Shown here: positions 52,231 to 61,313 of the stretch, one piece after another | How positions within the stretch are numbered: position 1 is the first letter of the stretch | How the letters are laid out: the number at the start of each line of letters is the position of its first letter | Assembly: GCF_004342065.1 (NCBI RefSeq) | Contig: NZ_SLZU01000017.1 | Span: forward strand, 1-64,000 | DNA from: Primorskyibacter sedentarius | GTDB lineage: Bacteria; Pseudomonadota; Alphaproteobacteria; Rhodobacterales; Rhodobacteraceae | Length of the DNA stretch: 64,000 nt | Reading direction: 5' to 3' | The notes under the pieces: generated by a model | Database searches by the model: none | What the model saw: the letters and a program-made list of their open reading frames with translations, nothing else | Told to the model about the DNA's origin: nothing | Position numbers and translations under genes: made by a program

Positions 52231-52258
52231 GGGCTGATCTGCATGCGCGGGTCAGCCC
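52231..52258 (+). repeat. Hairpin between tctC and tctB
   Basis: GGGCTGA (52231-52237) pairs with TCAGCCC (52252-52258) around a 14-base loop. Hairpins after binding-protein genes often stabilise the upstream mRNA. Confidence 0.5.
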
Positions 52259-52289
52259 CCCACATATCCAACTATTCCTGGAGACGACT

Positions 52290-52721
52290 ATGAGCGACCG
52301 CATCTTCGGCGGGTTCGGGCTGGCGCTTGCCATCTTCTACGTCTGGGCCGCGACCACCATCAAAGACAGTTTCATGGTCGACATCGTCGGCCCTCGGGCT
52401 TTCCCCTACATCGTGGGCACCGTTCTTGGCCTGACGTCGATCTACTTCGTGATCCGTCCGGACAAGGAACCCGACTGGCCCATCCTCAAGGATCTGGCAG
52501 AGATCCTTTTTGCCGCGGCCGTGATGCTGGCCTATTGCTGGGTGCTGCCCGAAGTGGGCTTCGTGATCGCCACCATTTTTGCCACCGCCTATCTGACGTG
52601 GCGCCTGGGCAGTGCGCCGCTGTGGTCTCTGGTCACCGGGCTCGCAACCTCCGTCGGCATCTACGTCGTGTTTCACCTGATCCTTGGCCTTTCGCTGGCC
52701 AAGGGCCCCTTCGGCTTCTGA
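52290..52721 (+). CDS. tctB: Tripartite tricarboxylate transporter small membrane subunit
   Basis: A 143-aa inner-membrane protein with four hydrophobic segments (GFGLALAIFYVWAATTI, FPYIVGTVLGLTSIYFVI, ILFAAAVMLAYCWVLPEVGFVIATIF, ATSVGIYVVFHLILGLSL), typical of TctB. GGAG precedes ATG 52290. It lies ten bases before tctA and is the least conserved part of the transporter. Confidence 0.9.
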   Translation: MSDRIFGGFGLALAIFYVWAATTIKDSFMVDIVGPRAFPYIVGTVLGLTSIYFVIRPDKEPDWPILKDLAEILFAAAVMLAYCWVLPEVGFVIATIFATAYLTWRLGSAPLWSLVTGLATSVGIYVVFHLILGLSLAKGPFGF

Positions 52722-52730
52722 GGCGTCACC

Positions 52731-54269
52731 ATGGAAATCCTGTCCCTTCTTGCTGACGGTTTCGCGGTCGCCCTGACGCCGCAGAACCTCTTTCTTTCCG
52801 TGCTGGGCTGCTTTCTTGGCACGCTCATGGGTGCCTTGCCCGGGCTTGGCCCCGCCAACGGGGTTGCGATCCTCATTCCCATCGCCTTTTCGCTCGGGCT
52901 TGGCCCGACGCCCTCGCTGATCCTGCTCACAAGCGTCTATTACGGCGCGATGTATGGTGGGCGGATCTCTTCGATCCTGCTGAATATCCCCGGTGACGAA
53001 CCGGCGATGATGACCTGTCTTGACGGCTATCCGATGGCGCAGCAGGGCAAGGCGGGCGAGGCGCTCTCGCTTTCGGGCGTGGCCTCTTTCGTCGGCGCCT
53101 TTGTCGCGACATGCGGGCTGGTGCTGCTGGCGCCGCAGCTGGTCAAGATCGCGCTTCTGTTCGGCCCGGCAGAGTATTTCGTGCTCTTCACCGTCGCCTT
53201 CGCGACGCTTGGCGGCATCTCATCCACCAATCAGGCGAAATCGGCCTTTGCCGCCGCACTTGGTCTGGGCATCGCGATGATCGGCAGTGACAGCCAGACC
53301 GGCTCGCAGCGATTCACCTTCGGCCATATCCACTTGTATGACGGCATCGATTTCCTGATCGCCATTGTCGGTCTTTTCGCTCTGTCAGAAGTGTTCATTT
53401 TCCTTGAACATCACCGTGGCGGGGCGGCCAGTGCCGGTACGGCCAAAGTCGGGCGTATCATGCCGGACTTCTCGATGATCAAACGGTGCATCCCCTCGAT
53501 GGCGCGCGGCACGGGGCTTGGTTTTTTCGCAGGGGTTCTTCCCGGTGCGGGCGCGTCTCTGGGGTCGTTCCTGGCCTATTCTCTGGAAAAACAGGCCGTT
53601 GACCGTGACGGCAAGACCTTTGGCAAGGGCGACCCGCGCGGTGTTGCAGCGCCAGAGGCGGGAAACAACGCAGCCTCCGGCGGGGCGCTGGTGCCAATGC
53701 TGGCGCTTGGCGTCCCGGGATCGGGCACGACGGCGGTGCTTCTGGCCGTGTTGTTGCAGCTCAACATCACGCCCGGTCCGCTGCTTTTTACCAAGAACCC
53801 GGATGTGGTCTGGGGGCTGATCGCGGCGCTGTTCCTTGCGAACTTCATCCTGCTGGCAATGAACATTCCGTTGGTTGGCATCTTCACCCGCGTGCTGATG
53901 GTGCCGACCCGTATCCTGATGCCGGTGGTGGCGATGATTTCGTTCGTTGGCATCTACTCGATCACCGGTTCGACCTTCGACGTGATGTTGATGGTGGGGT
54001 TCGGCGTGGCGGGTTGGCTTCTGCGCAAGCTTGAAGTGCCGCTTGTGCCCGTCATCCTTGGCATCCTTCTGGGCAACCAGATGGAGGTGAACCTGCGCCG
54101 CGCGATGACGATCTCGGACGGGGACTGGTTGATCCTTGTGGGAAGCCCCCTGACCATCATCCTCTGGATCATCGCGATCACGGGCTTCGTCTTGCCGATG
54201 CTGCTCGGGCGCCGCGTGAAGAAACGGATGGAAGCCGCCAGAAACGAAGAAGAATTCGTCGGGGATTGA
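52731..54269 (+). CDS. tctA: Tripartite tricarboxylate transporter large permease subunit
   Basis: A 512-aa inner-membrane permease with about 11-12 spans. Family hallmarks are GCFLGTLMGALPGLGPANGVAILIP near the N-terminus, YYGAMYGGRISSILLNIPGDEPAMMTCLDGYPMAQQGKAGEAL, GVLPGAGASLGSFLAY and EAGNNAASGGALVPMLALGVPGSGTTAVLL. These duplicate the pore motifs seen in TctA. It completes the carboxylate importer. Confidence 0.95.
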   Translation: MEILSLLADGFAVALTPQNLFLSVLGCFLGTLMGALPGLGPANGVAILIPIAFSLGLGPTPSLILLTSVYYGAMYGGRISSILLNIPGDEPAMMTCLDGYPMAQQGKAGEALSLSGVASFVGAFVATCGLVLLAPQLVKIALLFGPAEYFVLFTVAFATLGGISSTNQAKSAFAAALGLGIAMIGSDSQTGSQRFTFGHIHLYDGIDFLIAIVGLFALSEVFIFLEHHRGGAASAGTAKVGRIMPDFSMIKRCIPSMARGTGLGFFAGVLPGAGASLGSFLAYSLEKQAVDRDGKTFGKGDPRGVAAPEAGNNAASGGALVPMLALGVPGSGTTAVLLAVLLQLNITPGPLLFTKNPDVVWGLIAALFLANFILLAMNIPLVGIFTRVLMVPTRILMPVVAMISFVGIYSITGSTFDVMLMVGFGVAGWLLRKLEVPLVPVILGILLGNQMEVNLRRAMTISDGDWLILVGSPLTIILWIIAITGFVLPMLLGRRVKKRMEAARNEEEFVGD

Positions 54270-54321
54270 TCCCCGGCAACCTGAGACCTTGGCCCCGTAT
54301 GGCCGACAACTGGAGACTAGA

Positions 54322-55395
54322 ATGCGTATCATGACCCTGCCGTGCGACGGCATCGGACCCGAAATCATGGCAGCAACGCTGGAGGTGGTGGAGGCCGCGA
54401 ACAAGCGGTTCGACCTTGGTTTGACCTTCACCGAAGAGGAGTCCGGCTTTCCCAGCCTGAAAAATCACGGCATCACCCTGCGCGAAGAAGTGCTTGACCG
54501 CGCTCGCAATGATTTCGACGGGGTTATCCTGGGTACCCAATCGCATATGGATTACCCGCCCGTGGCCGAAGGCGGGCGCAACGTGTCCGCAGGGTTCCGG
54601 ATCGGGCTTGATCTTTATGCCAATGTCAGGCCCGCCCGAAGCCGCGATTTCATCCCCAACAAGGCGCCGGGCATGGACCTTGTCATCATGCGCGAAGCGA
54701 CCGAAGGGTTCTATCCCGACCGCAACATGTTCAAGGGGGTGGGAGAGATGATGCCCGATCCCGACATGGCCCTGTCAGTGCGCAAGATCACGCGGCACGG
54801 ATCGACGCGCATCTGCCGCGAGGCATTCAAACTGGCGATGCAGCGCGACAAGAAAGTGGCGGCGATCCACAAGGCCAACTCCTTTCTGATGACCGATGGG
54901 CTGTTCCTGGAATGCTTTCGTGAGGTGGCAAAGGACTTCCCCGAGGTCGAGACCGAAGAGCTCATCGTGGATGCCTTTGCCGCGCTTCTGGTGCGCAAGC
55001 CCGAAACCTATGACGTCGTCGTGGCGACCAATTTCTATGGCGATATCCTGTCTGATCTGGCCTCGGAACTGTCGGGCTCGCTTGGCCTTGCCGGGTCGAT
55101 CAATGCCAATGCGGAAACGGGTCTTTGCTGCGCGCAGGCACAGCACGGCTCTGCCCCGGATATCGCGGGCAAGAACATTGCCAACCCGACCTCGTTGATC
55201 CTGTCGGCGGCGATGATGCTGACATGGCTGGGCGAACAGCGCGGCGTGCAAAAGCTGATGGACGCCGGTACCTGCATCACCGAAGCTGTCGACGCGGTGA
55301 TCGACGATCCGGCCAGACGCACCCGCGATCTGGGCGGTATTGTGAATTGCGACACGTTTGGAACCTATGTCGCACAGCAGGTCGCCGGCGCCTGA
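54322..55395 (+). CDS. Isocitrate/isopropylmalate dehydrogenase family protein
   Basis: A 357-aa NAD(P)-dependent beta-decarboxylating dehydrogenase family member. CDGIGPEIMAATLEVVEA, the substrate-arginine region YANVRPARSRDF, VIMREATEGFY, KANSFLMTDGLF (catalytic Lys) and TNFYGDILSDLASELSGSLGLAGS are present. The family covers isocitrate, isopropylmalate, homoisocitrate and tartrate/malate enzymes. The genomic setting points to a catabolic 2-hydroxy acid rather than leucine synthesis. GGAG lies ahead of ATG 54322. Confidence 0.88.
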   Translation: MRIMTLPCDGIGPEIMAATLEVVEAANKRFDLGLTFTEEESGFPSLKNHGITLREEVLDRARNDFDGVILGTQSHMDYPPVAEGGRNVSAGFRIGLDLYANVRPARSRDFIPNKAPGMDLVIMREATEGFYPDRNMFKGVGEMMPDPDMALSVRKITRHGSTRICREAFKLAMQRDKKVAAIHKANSFLMTDGLFLECFREVAKDFPEVETEELIVDAFAALLVRKPETYDVVVATNFYGDILSDLASELSGSLGLAGSINANAETGLCCAQAQHGSAPDIAGKNIANPTSLILSAAMMLTWLGEQRGVQKLMDAGTCITEAVDAVIDDPARRTRDLGGIVNCDTFGTYVAQQVAGA

Positions 55396-55406
55396 ATGCC
55401 CTATGC

Positions 55407-55429
55407 GAGGTGCCGACCGTCGGCGCCTC
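55407..55429 (+). repeat. Hairpin between the dehydrogenase and racemase-like genes
   Basis: GAGGTGCCGA (55407-55416) pairs with TCGGCGCCTC (55420-55429) around a three-base loop, with one wobble. No T-run follows. Confidence 0.5.
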
Positions 55430-55449
55430 CTTTCGGAAGTGGAGATCCC

Positions 55450-56121
55450 ATGCCCACCGGTCCTCGCATCGCCTTGATCCACGCCACGCGTGTCGCGATT
55501 GATCCAATTGAACTCGCGGTCAGGGAGCTGTGGCCGCAGGCAGAGACCGTATCCATCCTGGATGAGGGGCTCTCGGCGGACAGGGCGAGCGGGCGGGCCA
55601 GTCTTGAAACGCTCAACGCCCGTATCGTGACATTGGCGCGCTATGCGGAAGGGATGAAACCGGATGGTATCCTCTATACCTGTTCGGCCTTTGGCCGGGG
55701 AATTGTAGAGGCCGCCGCGACCTCTGCTCTGCCGGTGCTCAAACCCAACGAGGCCATGTTCGAAGCAGCCTTTGACCACGGAACTGACATTGCGATGATC
55801 TATACGTTCCCCCCGGCCGTGACGGGTATGGAAGAGGAGTTTGCCGAAGAGGCTGCGCGACGGGGGTCGCAGGCAAGGCTGCGGTCAATCCATGCCGGGG
55901 GCGCGCTGGAGGCGCTGCGGGCAGGGGACGCTGATGCGCACAACCGGCTGATTGCCCAAGCCGCGCAGGCGATTGGCACCGCCGACGCGATACTGCTTGC
56001 CCATTTCTCCATGGCGCGTGCCGCGCATTCGGTGCGATCCGTGACCGGCATACCGGTGCTTTCCAGCCCGGAAACAGCTATTCGCAAGTTACAGGCGGCG
56101 TTGACCCAACGCCCGGAATGA
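55450..56121 (+). CDS. Asp/Glu racemase superfamily-like protein lacking the second cysteine
   Basis: A 223-aa protein of the Asp/Glu/hydantoin racemase fold. The first catalytic cysteine is kept in GILYTCSAFGRGIVEAA (Cys 78). The second position, normally LGCTG or LACAG, reads ILLAHFSMAR (His 185), so a two-cysteine racemase mechanism is unlikely. Maleate isomerase and arylmalonate decarboxylase belong to the same superfamily, so an isomerase or decarboxylase of a dicarboxylate is possible. GGAG precedes ATG 55450. Confidence 0.75.
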   Translation: MPTGPRIALIHATRVAIDPIELAVRELWPQAETVSILDEGLSADRASGRASLETLNARIVTLARYAEGMKPDGILYTCSAFGRGIVEAAATSALPVLKPNEAMFEAAFDHGTDIAMIYTFPPAVTGMEEEFAEEAARRGSQARLRSIHAGGALEALRAGDADAHNRLIAQAAQAIGTADAILLAHFSMARAAHSVRSVTGIPVLSSPETAIRKLQAALTQRPE

Positions 56122-56133
56122 GGAAAGACCGAG

Positions 56134-57420
56134 ATGCTGATTGGTGTCATAGCCGATGATTTTACCGGGGCAAGCGACATTGCGAACACCCTTGCCAAGG
56201 GCATAGCGCCCGAGGGCGGCTTGGCGACAGCGCAGTTTCCCGGCACCCCAAGCCAGCCCGCGCCCGCGCATCTGGAGGCGGGCGTCATTTCTTTGAAAAG
56301 CCGGACGGCCCCTACCCAAACGGCCGTTGCAGACAGCCTCGCGGCGCTGAACTGGTTGCTGGATCAAGGGTGTCAGCAGATCATCTTCAAATATTGTTCG
56401 ACCTTCGATTCCACACCCGAGGGAAATATCGGGCCTGTCGGTGAGGCCTTGGCGCTGGCGCTGAATGCACGTGCCGTTGTGGTTTGTCCCGCCTTTCCCA
56501 CGGTCGGGCGCACCCTCTATCAGGGGCATCTTTTTGTCTTTGACAAGTTGCTCAGCGAAAGCGGCATGGAACATCATCCGCTGACACCCATGACAGACCC
56601 CGACATTCGGCGTGTCCTCGGCCGCCAAACGCAACAGGGCGTTGGCCATGTTGCCCAGACGGTTGTGAGCGCAGGCGTGCAGAGCGTCGCCTCTGCCCTG
56701 GCCGCGCAGGCGGAAGGTGGCACCATGTTCGCAGTGGTGGATGCAACCTCCGATCAGGATCTCTTGACGATCGGAGAGGCCATCGCCGATGCGCCGCTGA
56801 TCACCGGCGGGTCCGGCATCGCCTTGGGCTTGCCGCGCAACTTCATCCGCAAGGGGCTGGCAAAGGGGGCAGAGACGGATCTGATCGCCCAGCCCGGCCC
56901 GCAGGCCATTCTGGCCGGGTCCTGCTCCGGGGCGACGCGCGGGCAGGTCGAGCTGCATGCCAAGACACAGCCCAGCTACGCCATCGACGTGCCCAAGGTC
57001 ATGGCAGGGGATGTCACGGCGCAGTCTTTGGTGGGATTCATCCAAAGCCATCAGGGAGAGGCGCCGCTGGTCTATTCGTCGGGCGCGCCCGAGATGGTCA
57101 GGGCCATTCAGAAAGAGTTCGGCCGGGAACAGGTGGCGTCCAGACTGGACGCCCTGTTTGCAGAAACCGCACGCCTCCTGGTTGGGCTGGGGTATCGCAA
57201 AATCGTGGTTGCGGGCGGGGAAACCTCGGGCGCCGTGGCCCAAGCGGTGGCCGAGGCAAAGGGCAGCCCGGCGATGCAGATCGGACCCGAAATCGACCCC
57301 GGCGTGCCGGTTCTGAGCCTCGGCTCAGCCGAGCCTGTGCTGCTCGCCCTGAAATCGGGGAATTTCGGTGCGCCCGACTTTTTTGCCAAGGCGCTGACCA
57401 TCATGGGAGCGGGCAAATGA
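56134..57420 (+). CDS. otnK: Four-carbon acid sugar kinase, OtnK-like (3-oxo-tetronate kinase)
   Basis: A 428-aa DUF1537-type kinase. The N-terminal substrate domain starts IGVIADDFTGASDIANTLAKG, and FKYCSTFDSTPEGNIGPV follows. The C-terminal ATP domain includes SCSGATRGQ and KIVVAGGETSGAVAQAV. OtnK phosphorylates 3-oxo-tetronates at C4 in erythronate and threonate catabolism. It overlaps the otnC-like gene by four bases, as in the known otn operons, which supports the assignment. Confidence 0.88.
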   Translation: MLIGVIADDFTGASDIANTLAKGIAPEGGLATAQFPGTPSQPAPAHLEAGVISLKSRTAPTQTAVADSLAALNWLLDQGCQQIIFKYCSTFDSTPEGNIGPVGEALALALNARAVVVCPAFPTVGRTLYQGHLFVFDKLLSESGMEHHPLTPMTDPDIRRVLGRQTQQGVGHVAQTVVSAGVQSVASALAAQAEGGTMFAVVDATSDQDLLTIGEAIADAPLITGGSGIALGLPRNFIRKGLAKGAETDLIAQPGPQAILAGSCSGATRGQVELHAKTQPSYAIDVPKVMAGDVTAQSLVGFIQSHQGEAPLVYSSGAPEMVRAIQKEFGREQVASRLDALFAETARLLVGLGYRKIVVAGGETSGAVAQAVAEAKGSPAMQIGPEIDPGVPVLSLGSAEPVLLALKSGNFGAPDFFAKALTIMGAGK

Positions 57421-58058
57421 CATCCAGTGAAAGCCAAGCCCGCGAGGAAATGGCACGGTTGTGCAAGTCTCTTTTTGATCGCGGATTCTCGGTCGGGACT
57501 GCGGGAAATGTCTCGGTCCGGCTGGAAGACGGTATCCTCATGACCCCGACCAATGTCCGGCTGGGCGATCTGGACCCCGACCGTATCGCCAAGATCGACA
57601 AGGACGGCAATCACATCGCTGGCGACCGCCCGACCAAGGAAGTTTTCCTGCATCAGGCGTTCTACGAAACCCGCCCAGATGCGGGCGCTGTCGTGCACCT
57701 GCATTCGACCTGGGCCACCGCCTTGTCCTGCCTTGAAGATGTGGACCCGGACGACTGCATCCCGCCCCTGACCCCTTACGTCGTCATGCGGGTCGGCAGC
57801 GTGAAGCGCGTCCCATATGTCAAACCCGGTGATCCCAGATCTGGCGATCTGATCCGCGCGCTCAAGGGAAAATATGCCGCTGTTCTGCTTGGCAATCACG
57901 GACCGGTCGTCAGTGGCAAGACCCTGTTTTCCGCCGTCTGTGCGGCGGAAGAGCTGGAAGAAACGGCGAAACTTCTGGTCGCGCTACGCGGGCAGAAAAC
58001 CACGCTGCTGACCAATGACGAGGTCGCCGATCTGAAGGCAACCTTTGGAACCATCTGA
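57417..58058 (+). CDS. otnC: Class II aldolase family protein, OtnC-like (3-oxo-tetronate 4-phosphate decarboxylase)
   Basis: A 213-aa zinc aldolase-fold protein. GNVSVRLEDGILMTPTNV binds phosphate; AVVHLHSTWATALSC and LLGNHGPVVSG supply the metal histidines. OtnC decarboxylates 3-oxo-tetronate 4-phosphate to dihydroxyacetone phosphate. The pairing with OtnK gives a short route to DHAP. No otnI isomerase or ltnD-type dehydrogenase is adjacent, so the upstream steps must differ from the known pathway. Confidence 0.87.
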   Translation: MTSSESQAREEMARLCKSLFDRGFSVGTAGNVSVRLEDGILMTPTNVRLGDLDPDRIAKIDKDGNHIAGDRPTKEVFLHQAFYETRPDAGAVVHLHSTWATALSCLEDVDPDDCIPPLTPYVVMRVGSVKRVPYVKPGDPRSGDLIRALKGKYAAVLLGNHGPVVSGKTLFSAVCAAEELEETAKLLVALRGQKTTLLTNDEVADLKATFGTI

Positions 58059-58065
58059 GGATATC

Positions 58066-58539
58066 ATGAAAACAGCCGACCTGATTGATGACCACGCATC
58101 CCACCTGCGCCTTGTGCATTTGCCTTTCCGAAAATTCGGTCGAAAACCGTTTATCGGGGGCCGGATCGAGACGGTCAAATGCTTTGAAGACAATACCACC
58201 TTGCGGGCTCTTTTGCAGACGCCCGGCGAGGGGCGGATTCTTGTCGTCGACGGTGGCGCCTCTACACGCATTGCCATTCTGGGCGATATGATCGCGGGTT
58301 TTGCGATTGAAAACGGATGGCAAGGTTTGATCATCAACGGCGCCATTCGCGACAGTGTCGAGATTGACGCGATGGAGATCGCGGTCTTTGCCCTTGGAAC
58401 CTCGCCGGTGAAATCGGCCAAGGAGGGGTGGGGCAAGTCCGGGTGTGAAATTGCGTTCGGCGGGGTTGTCTTTGAACCCGGCACCTACGTCTACGCGGAT
58501 GCGGACGGGGTATTGCACAGCGCGACGGAACTCGGGTGA
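58066..58539 (+). CDS. RraA-like protein (possible HMG/oxaloacetate aldolase family)
   Basis: A 157-aa RraA-fold protein. LVVDGGASTRIAILGDMIAGFAIENGWQGLIINGAIRDSVEI carries the family Gly-Asp and Gly-x-x-Arg-Asp residues. The fold includes RNase E inhibitors and class II 4-hydroxy-4-methyl-2-oxoglutarate aldolases that also decarboxylate oxaloacetate. Embedded among carboxylate-catabolism genes, an aldolase or decarboxylase role is more likely than RNA control, but the sequence alone does not decide. GAGGAT precedes ATG 58066. Confidence 0.8.
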   Translation: MKTADLIDDHASHLRLVHLPFRKFGRKPFIGGRIETVKCFEDNTTLRALLQTPGEGRILVVDGGASTRIAILGDMIAGFAIENGWQGLIINGAIRDSVEIDAMEIAVFALGTSPVKSAKEGWGKSGCEIAFGGVVFEPGTYVYADADGVLHSATELG

Positions 58540-61163
58540 CGTCTCGCGGCTCCACCTTGCCGCGAAGCAGCCACGCAGCACCACACCAGAAGGCGCTTGA
58601 ATTTACGGACCTGCCGAAACTGCTGGGCAGCAGGCTATACCGGCTGCCCCATGTTCTCAGACTTTTGGCGGAAAATCACCTGCGGTCGGGCGGGCAACCG
58701 GAAATGCTGCTGGAGACGCTCGACAGCTGGCTGGCCACGGGAAAGGGCGGGGCTGAACTGGTCTTTCGCCCCAATCGTATCCTGATGCATGACACGACCT
58801 GCACGCCTGCGCTGGCCGATATTGCCGGGCTGCGGGACGCGCTGGCAGAGGCCGGGCAAGACCCGGAACGCTTGATGCCCAGCTTGCCGGTGGATGTCTC
58901 TGTCGATCATTCGCTGGCCGTTGATGTCTATGCTTGCAAGACAGCGCTTGCCCGAAACGGCAGGAACGAGATTGCGCGCAATTCCGAACGATATGCCTTC
59001 ATGAAATGGGCCTCCCACAACATGCCGGGGGTGCGGGTACACCCGCCCGGCACGGGGATCATGCACACAATCAATCTGGAGCAACTGGCGACTGTAGTGG
59101 TCGTGGATGACGCAGGGTTTGCGCATCCGGACATGCTGTTGGGTACAGACAGCCACACGCCGATGATCAACGGGATTGGTGTTCTTGGCTGGGGCGTCGG
59201 GGGGCTAGAGGCGGAAAGCGTCATTTTCGGGCAATCGGTATCGCTGGCCGTGCCGGACGTGGTGGGCGTCGAGCTGACAGGGGCGCTGCCGTCTGGAGCA
59301 ACTCCCACGGAACTGGCGCTGGTGGTGACGCATGTGCTGCGCGCGCTTGGCGTCACCGGCAGTTTTGTCGAGTTTTTCGGGGTCGGCGTGTCTGGCCTTA
59401 GCGCGGATGCCCGCGCCGTGGTTGCCAATATGGCGCCGGAATACGGGGCATCAACGGGATTTTTCCCGGTAGATGATGAAGTGATAGCCTATCTTCGGCG
59501 CACAGGCCGGAAGGCGGAGCTGATCGACAGCATCGCGCCGGTTTTTCGACAGATGGGGCTTTGGTTCGATCCGGATGAACGCCCGCAGTACAACCGCCAG
59601 ATCAGGATTGACCTGTCCGAAATCGGGCCCCGGATTGCCGGGCCGCGCAGGCCTCAGGATTGCTGCCTGCCCAAAGATGCCGGTCGCGAAATCGAGCTGG
59701 CCATCGGTCGCAAACTGGCGCCATCGCCTGCGGACGTCTCAACCGTTCCTGATGGGGCGGTGGGCATCGCTGCGATCACCAGCTGCACCAATACGTCTGA
59801 CCCTCGCATGATGATGGCTGCCGGGTTGCTTGCCCGCAAGGCGCGCAGATTTGGTCTTCGCCCGCCGGATTGGGTGAAGACGTCGCTGGCGCCGGGGTCG
59901 CCATCGGCGCAGGCCTATCTGCACCGCGCGGGCCTGCTCGAAGACCTCGAAGCCGCAGGTTTTGGCATTGTCGGATTTGGCTGTACCACCTGCATCGGAA
60001 ATTCCGGCCCTTTGCCTTCGCTGGTCGAACAGGCGATCACGGATGGCCGCGCCATCTGCGCCGTGCTGTCGGGCAATCGAAATTTTCCGGGACGGGTCCA
60101 TCCGAAACTTGACCTCGCCTTTCTTGCCTCGCCTCCGATGGTTGTGGCTTACGCTTTGAAGGGAGTTGTCACAGGGGATATTCTTACAGACCCTATCGGC
60201 CGGTCGGGTGACGGGCGGCAGGTCACGCTTTCCGACATTTGGCCAACCGAAGAAGAGGTCAGCGCAGCGCTTGCCAAGGGCTTCCAGTCGGACGACGTGG
60301 TGCAGGAATTCGCGCAAGCGCAGAAGAGCACAGCGTGGGCCGGGATCAAGGCCGTGAAGGCTGCGCAGTTTCCATGGGACCCGGCCTCCCGCTATCTTCG
60401 ACGACCGAAATTTGCGTCGAGGGACGAAACCTCGCGCTTGGGTCATTACCGCGCCGCGCCACTGATGGTGCTGGGCGACGACATGACCACTGATCACATC
60501 TCGCCCGCTGGTTGGGTTGACCCGCAAAGCGCGGCAGGACGGTGGCTGATCGAACGGGGCGGAAATCCGGAAGACCTGAATGTTTATGCGGCCTATCGCG
60601 GCAATTGGGAGGTGATGCTGCGCGGCTTGTTCACCAACAGGCTGGCGGTTAACGCGCTCGCCGACGATCTTCCGCCCGCCCACACGGTACTGGCAGACGG
60701 GCGGCCGCGCCCGGTATTCGAGGCGGCCAATCTGCTCCAGTCCGCTGGGCAGTCCAGCGTAATTCTGGCAGGTGACAGGTATGGTATGGGCTCCAGCCGG
60801 GATTGGGCCGCCAAGGGGGTGGCCTTGCTGGGGGTGCGCGCGATCATTGCCGTTGGGTTTGAACGCATCCATCGCAGCAACTTGATCGGAATGGGGGTGG
60901 TTCCCCTTCAAATCATTGACGGGTTTGTTCCGCACGATGCGGGGCTGCTGCCGTCTGACCGGTTTGAAGTCACCCTGCCGCATCAGACACTGGAGCCAGG
61001 GCTGGAAACCGACGTGATCCTTCATTGCAAGGGCGCTGCCATGCGGACCATTCGTTGCCGGGTCGCTGTTGAGACCCTGCAAGAGGTCGAAACCCTGCGT
61101 GGAGGGGGCATCCTGCCCGGTATCCTTCGCAGTTTTTCAACGCAAAGAAATAGGCAGAGATAA
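58536..61163 (+). CDS. Aconitase family hydratase
   Basis: An 875-aa full-length aconitase of the AcnA/IRP1 layout. All three 4Fe-4S cysteines are present: SCTNTSDP (Cys 417) and FGCTTCIGNSG (Cys 483 and 486). LLGTDSHTPMINGIGVLGWGVGGLEAE and the C-terminal swivel-domain GDRYGMGSSRDWAAKG are intact. A GTG start at 58536 overlaps the previous stop by four bases. Placement at the end of a catabolic operon suggests a dedicated hydratase/isomerase for an imported tricarboxylate or homologue, not the housekeeping TCA enzyme. Confidence 0.92.
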   Translation: MTSRGSTLPRSSHAAPHQKALEFTDLPKLLGSRLYRLPHVLRLLAENHLRSGGQPEMLLETLDSWLATGKGGAELVFRPNRILMHDTTCTPALADIAGLRDALAEAGQDPERLMPSLPVDVSVDHSLAVDVYACKTALARNGRNEIARNSERYAFMKWASHNMPGVRVHPPGTGIMHTINLEQLATVVVVDDAGFAHPDMLLGTDSHTPMINGIGVLGWGVGGLEAESVIFGQSVSLAVPDVVGVELTGALPSGATPTELALVVTHVLRALGVTGSFVEFFGVGVSGLSADARAVVANMAPEYGASTGFFPVDDEVIAYLRRTGRKAELIDSIAPVFRQMGLWFDPDERPQYNRQIRIDLSEIGPRIAGPRRPQDCCLPKDAGREIELAIGRKLAPSPADVSTVPDGAVGIAAITSCTNTSDPRMMMAAGLLARKARRFGLRPPDWVKTSLAPGSPSAQAYLHRAGLLEDLEAAGFGIVGFGCTTCIGNSGPLPSLVEQAITDGRAICAVLSGNRNFPGRVHPKLDLAFLASPPMVVAYALKGVVTGDILTDPIGRSGDGRQVTLSDIWPTEEEVSAALAKGFQSDDVVQEFAQAQKSTAWAGIKAVKAAQFPWDPASRYLRRPKFASRDETSRLGHYRAAPLMVLGDDMTTDHISPAGWVDPQSAAGRWLIERGGNPEDLNVYAAYRGNWEVMLRGLFTNRLAVNALADDLPPAHTVLADGRPRPVFEAANLLQSAGQSSVILAGDRYGMGSSRDWAAKGVALLGVRAIIAVGFERIHRSNLIGMGVVPLQIIDGFVPHDAGLLPSDRFEVTLPHQTLEPGLETDVILHCKGAAMRTIRCRVAVETLQEVETLRGGGILPGILRSFSTQRNRQR

Positions 61164-61313
61164 TCGAATACATTTAAAAAATAACGATTTTGGAGCCTTC
61201 CGATATGAGTGGTTCACCAGCCCCATTTGGCCCTCTTTGCACGTCCAACCCCGCTGTCAGAAGTTACTTCCACAAGGGCCGTTCAAGCCGCTGAAACGGG
61301 GAAAGATGTCCGA

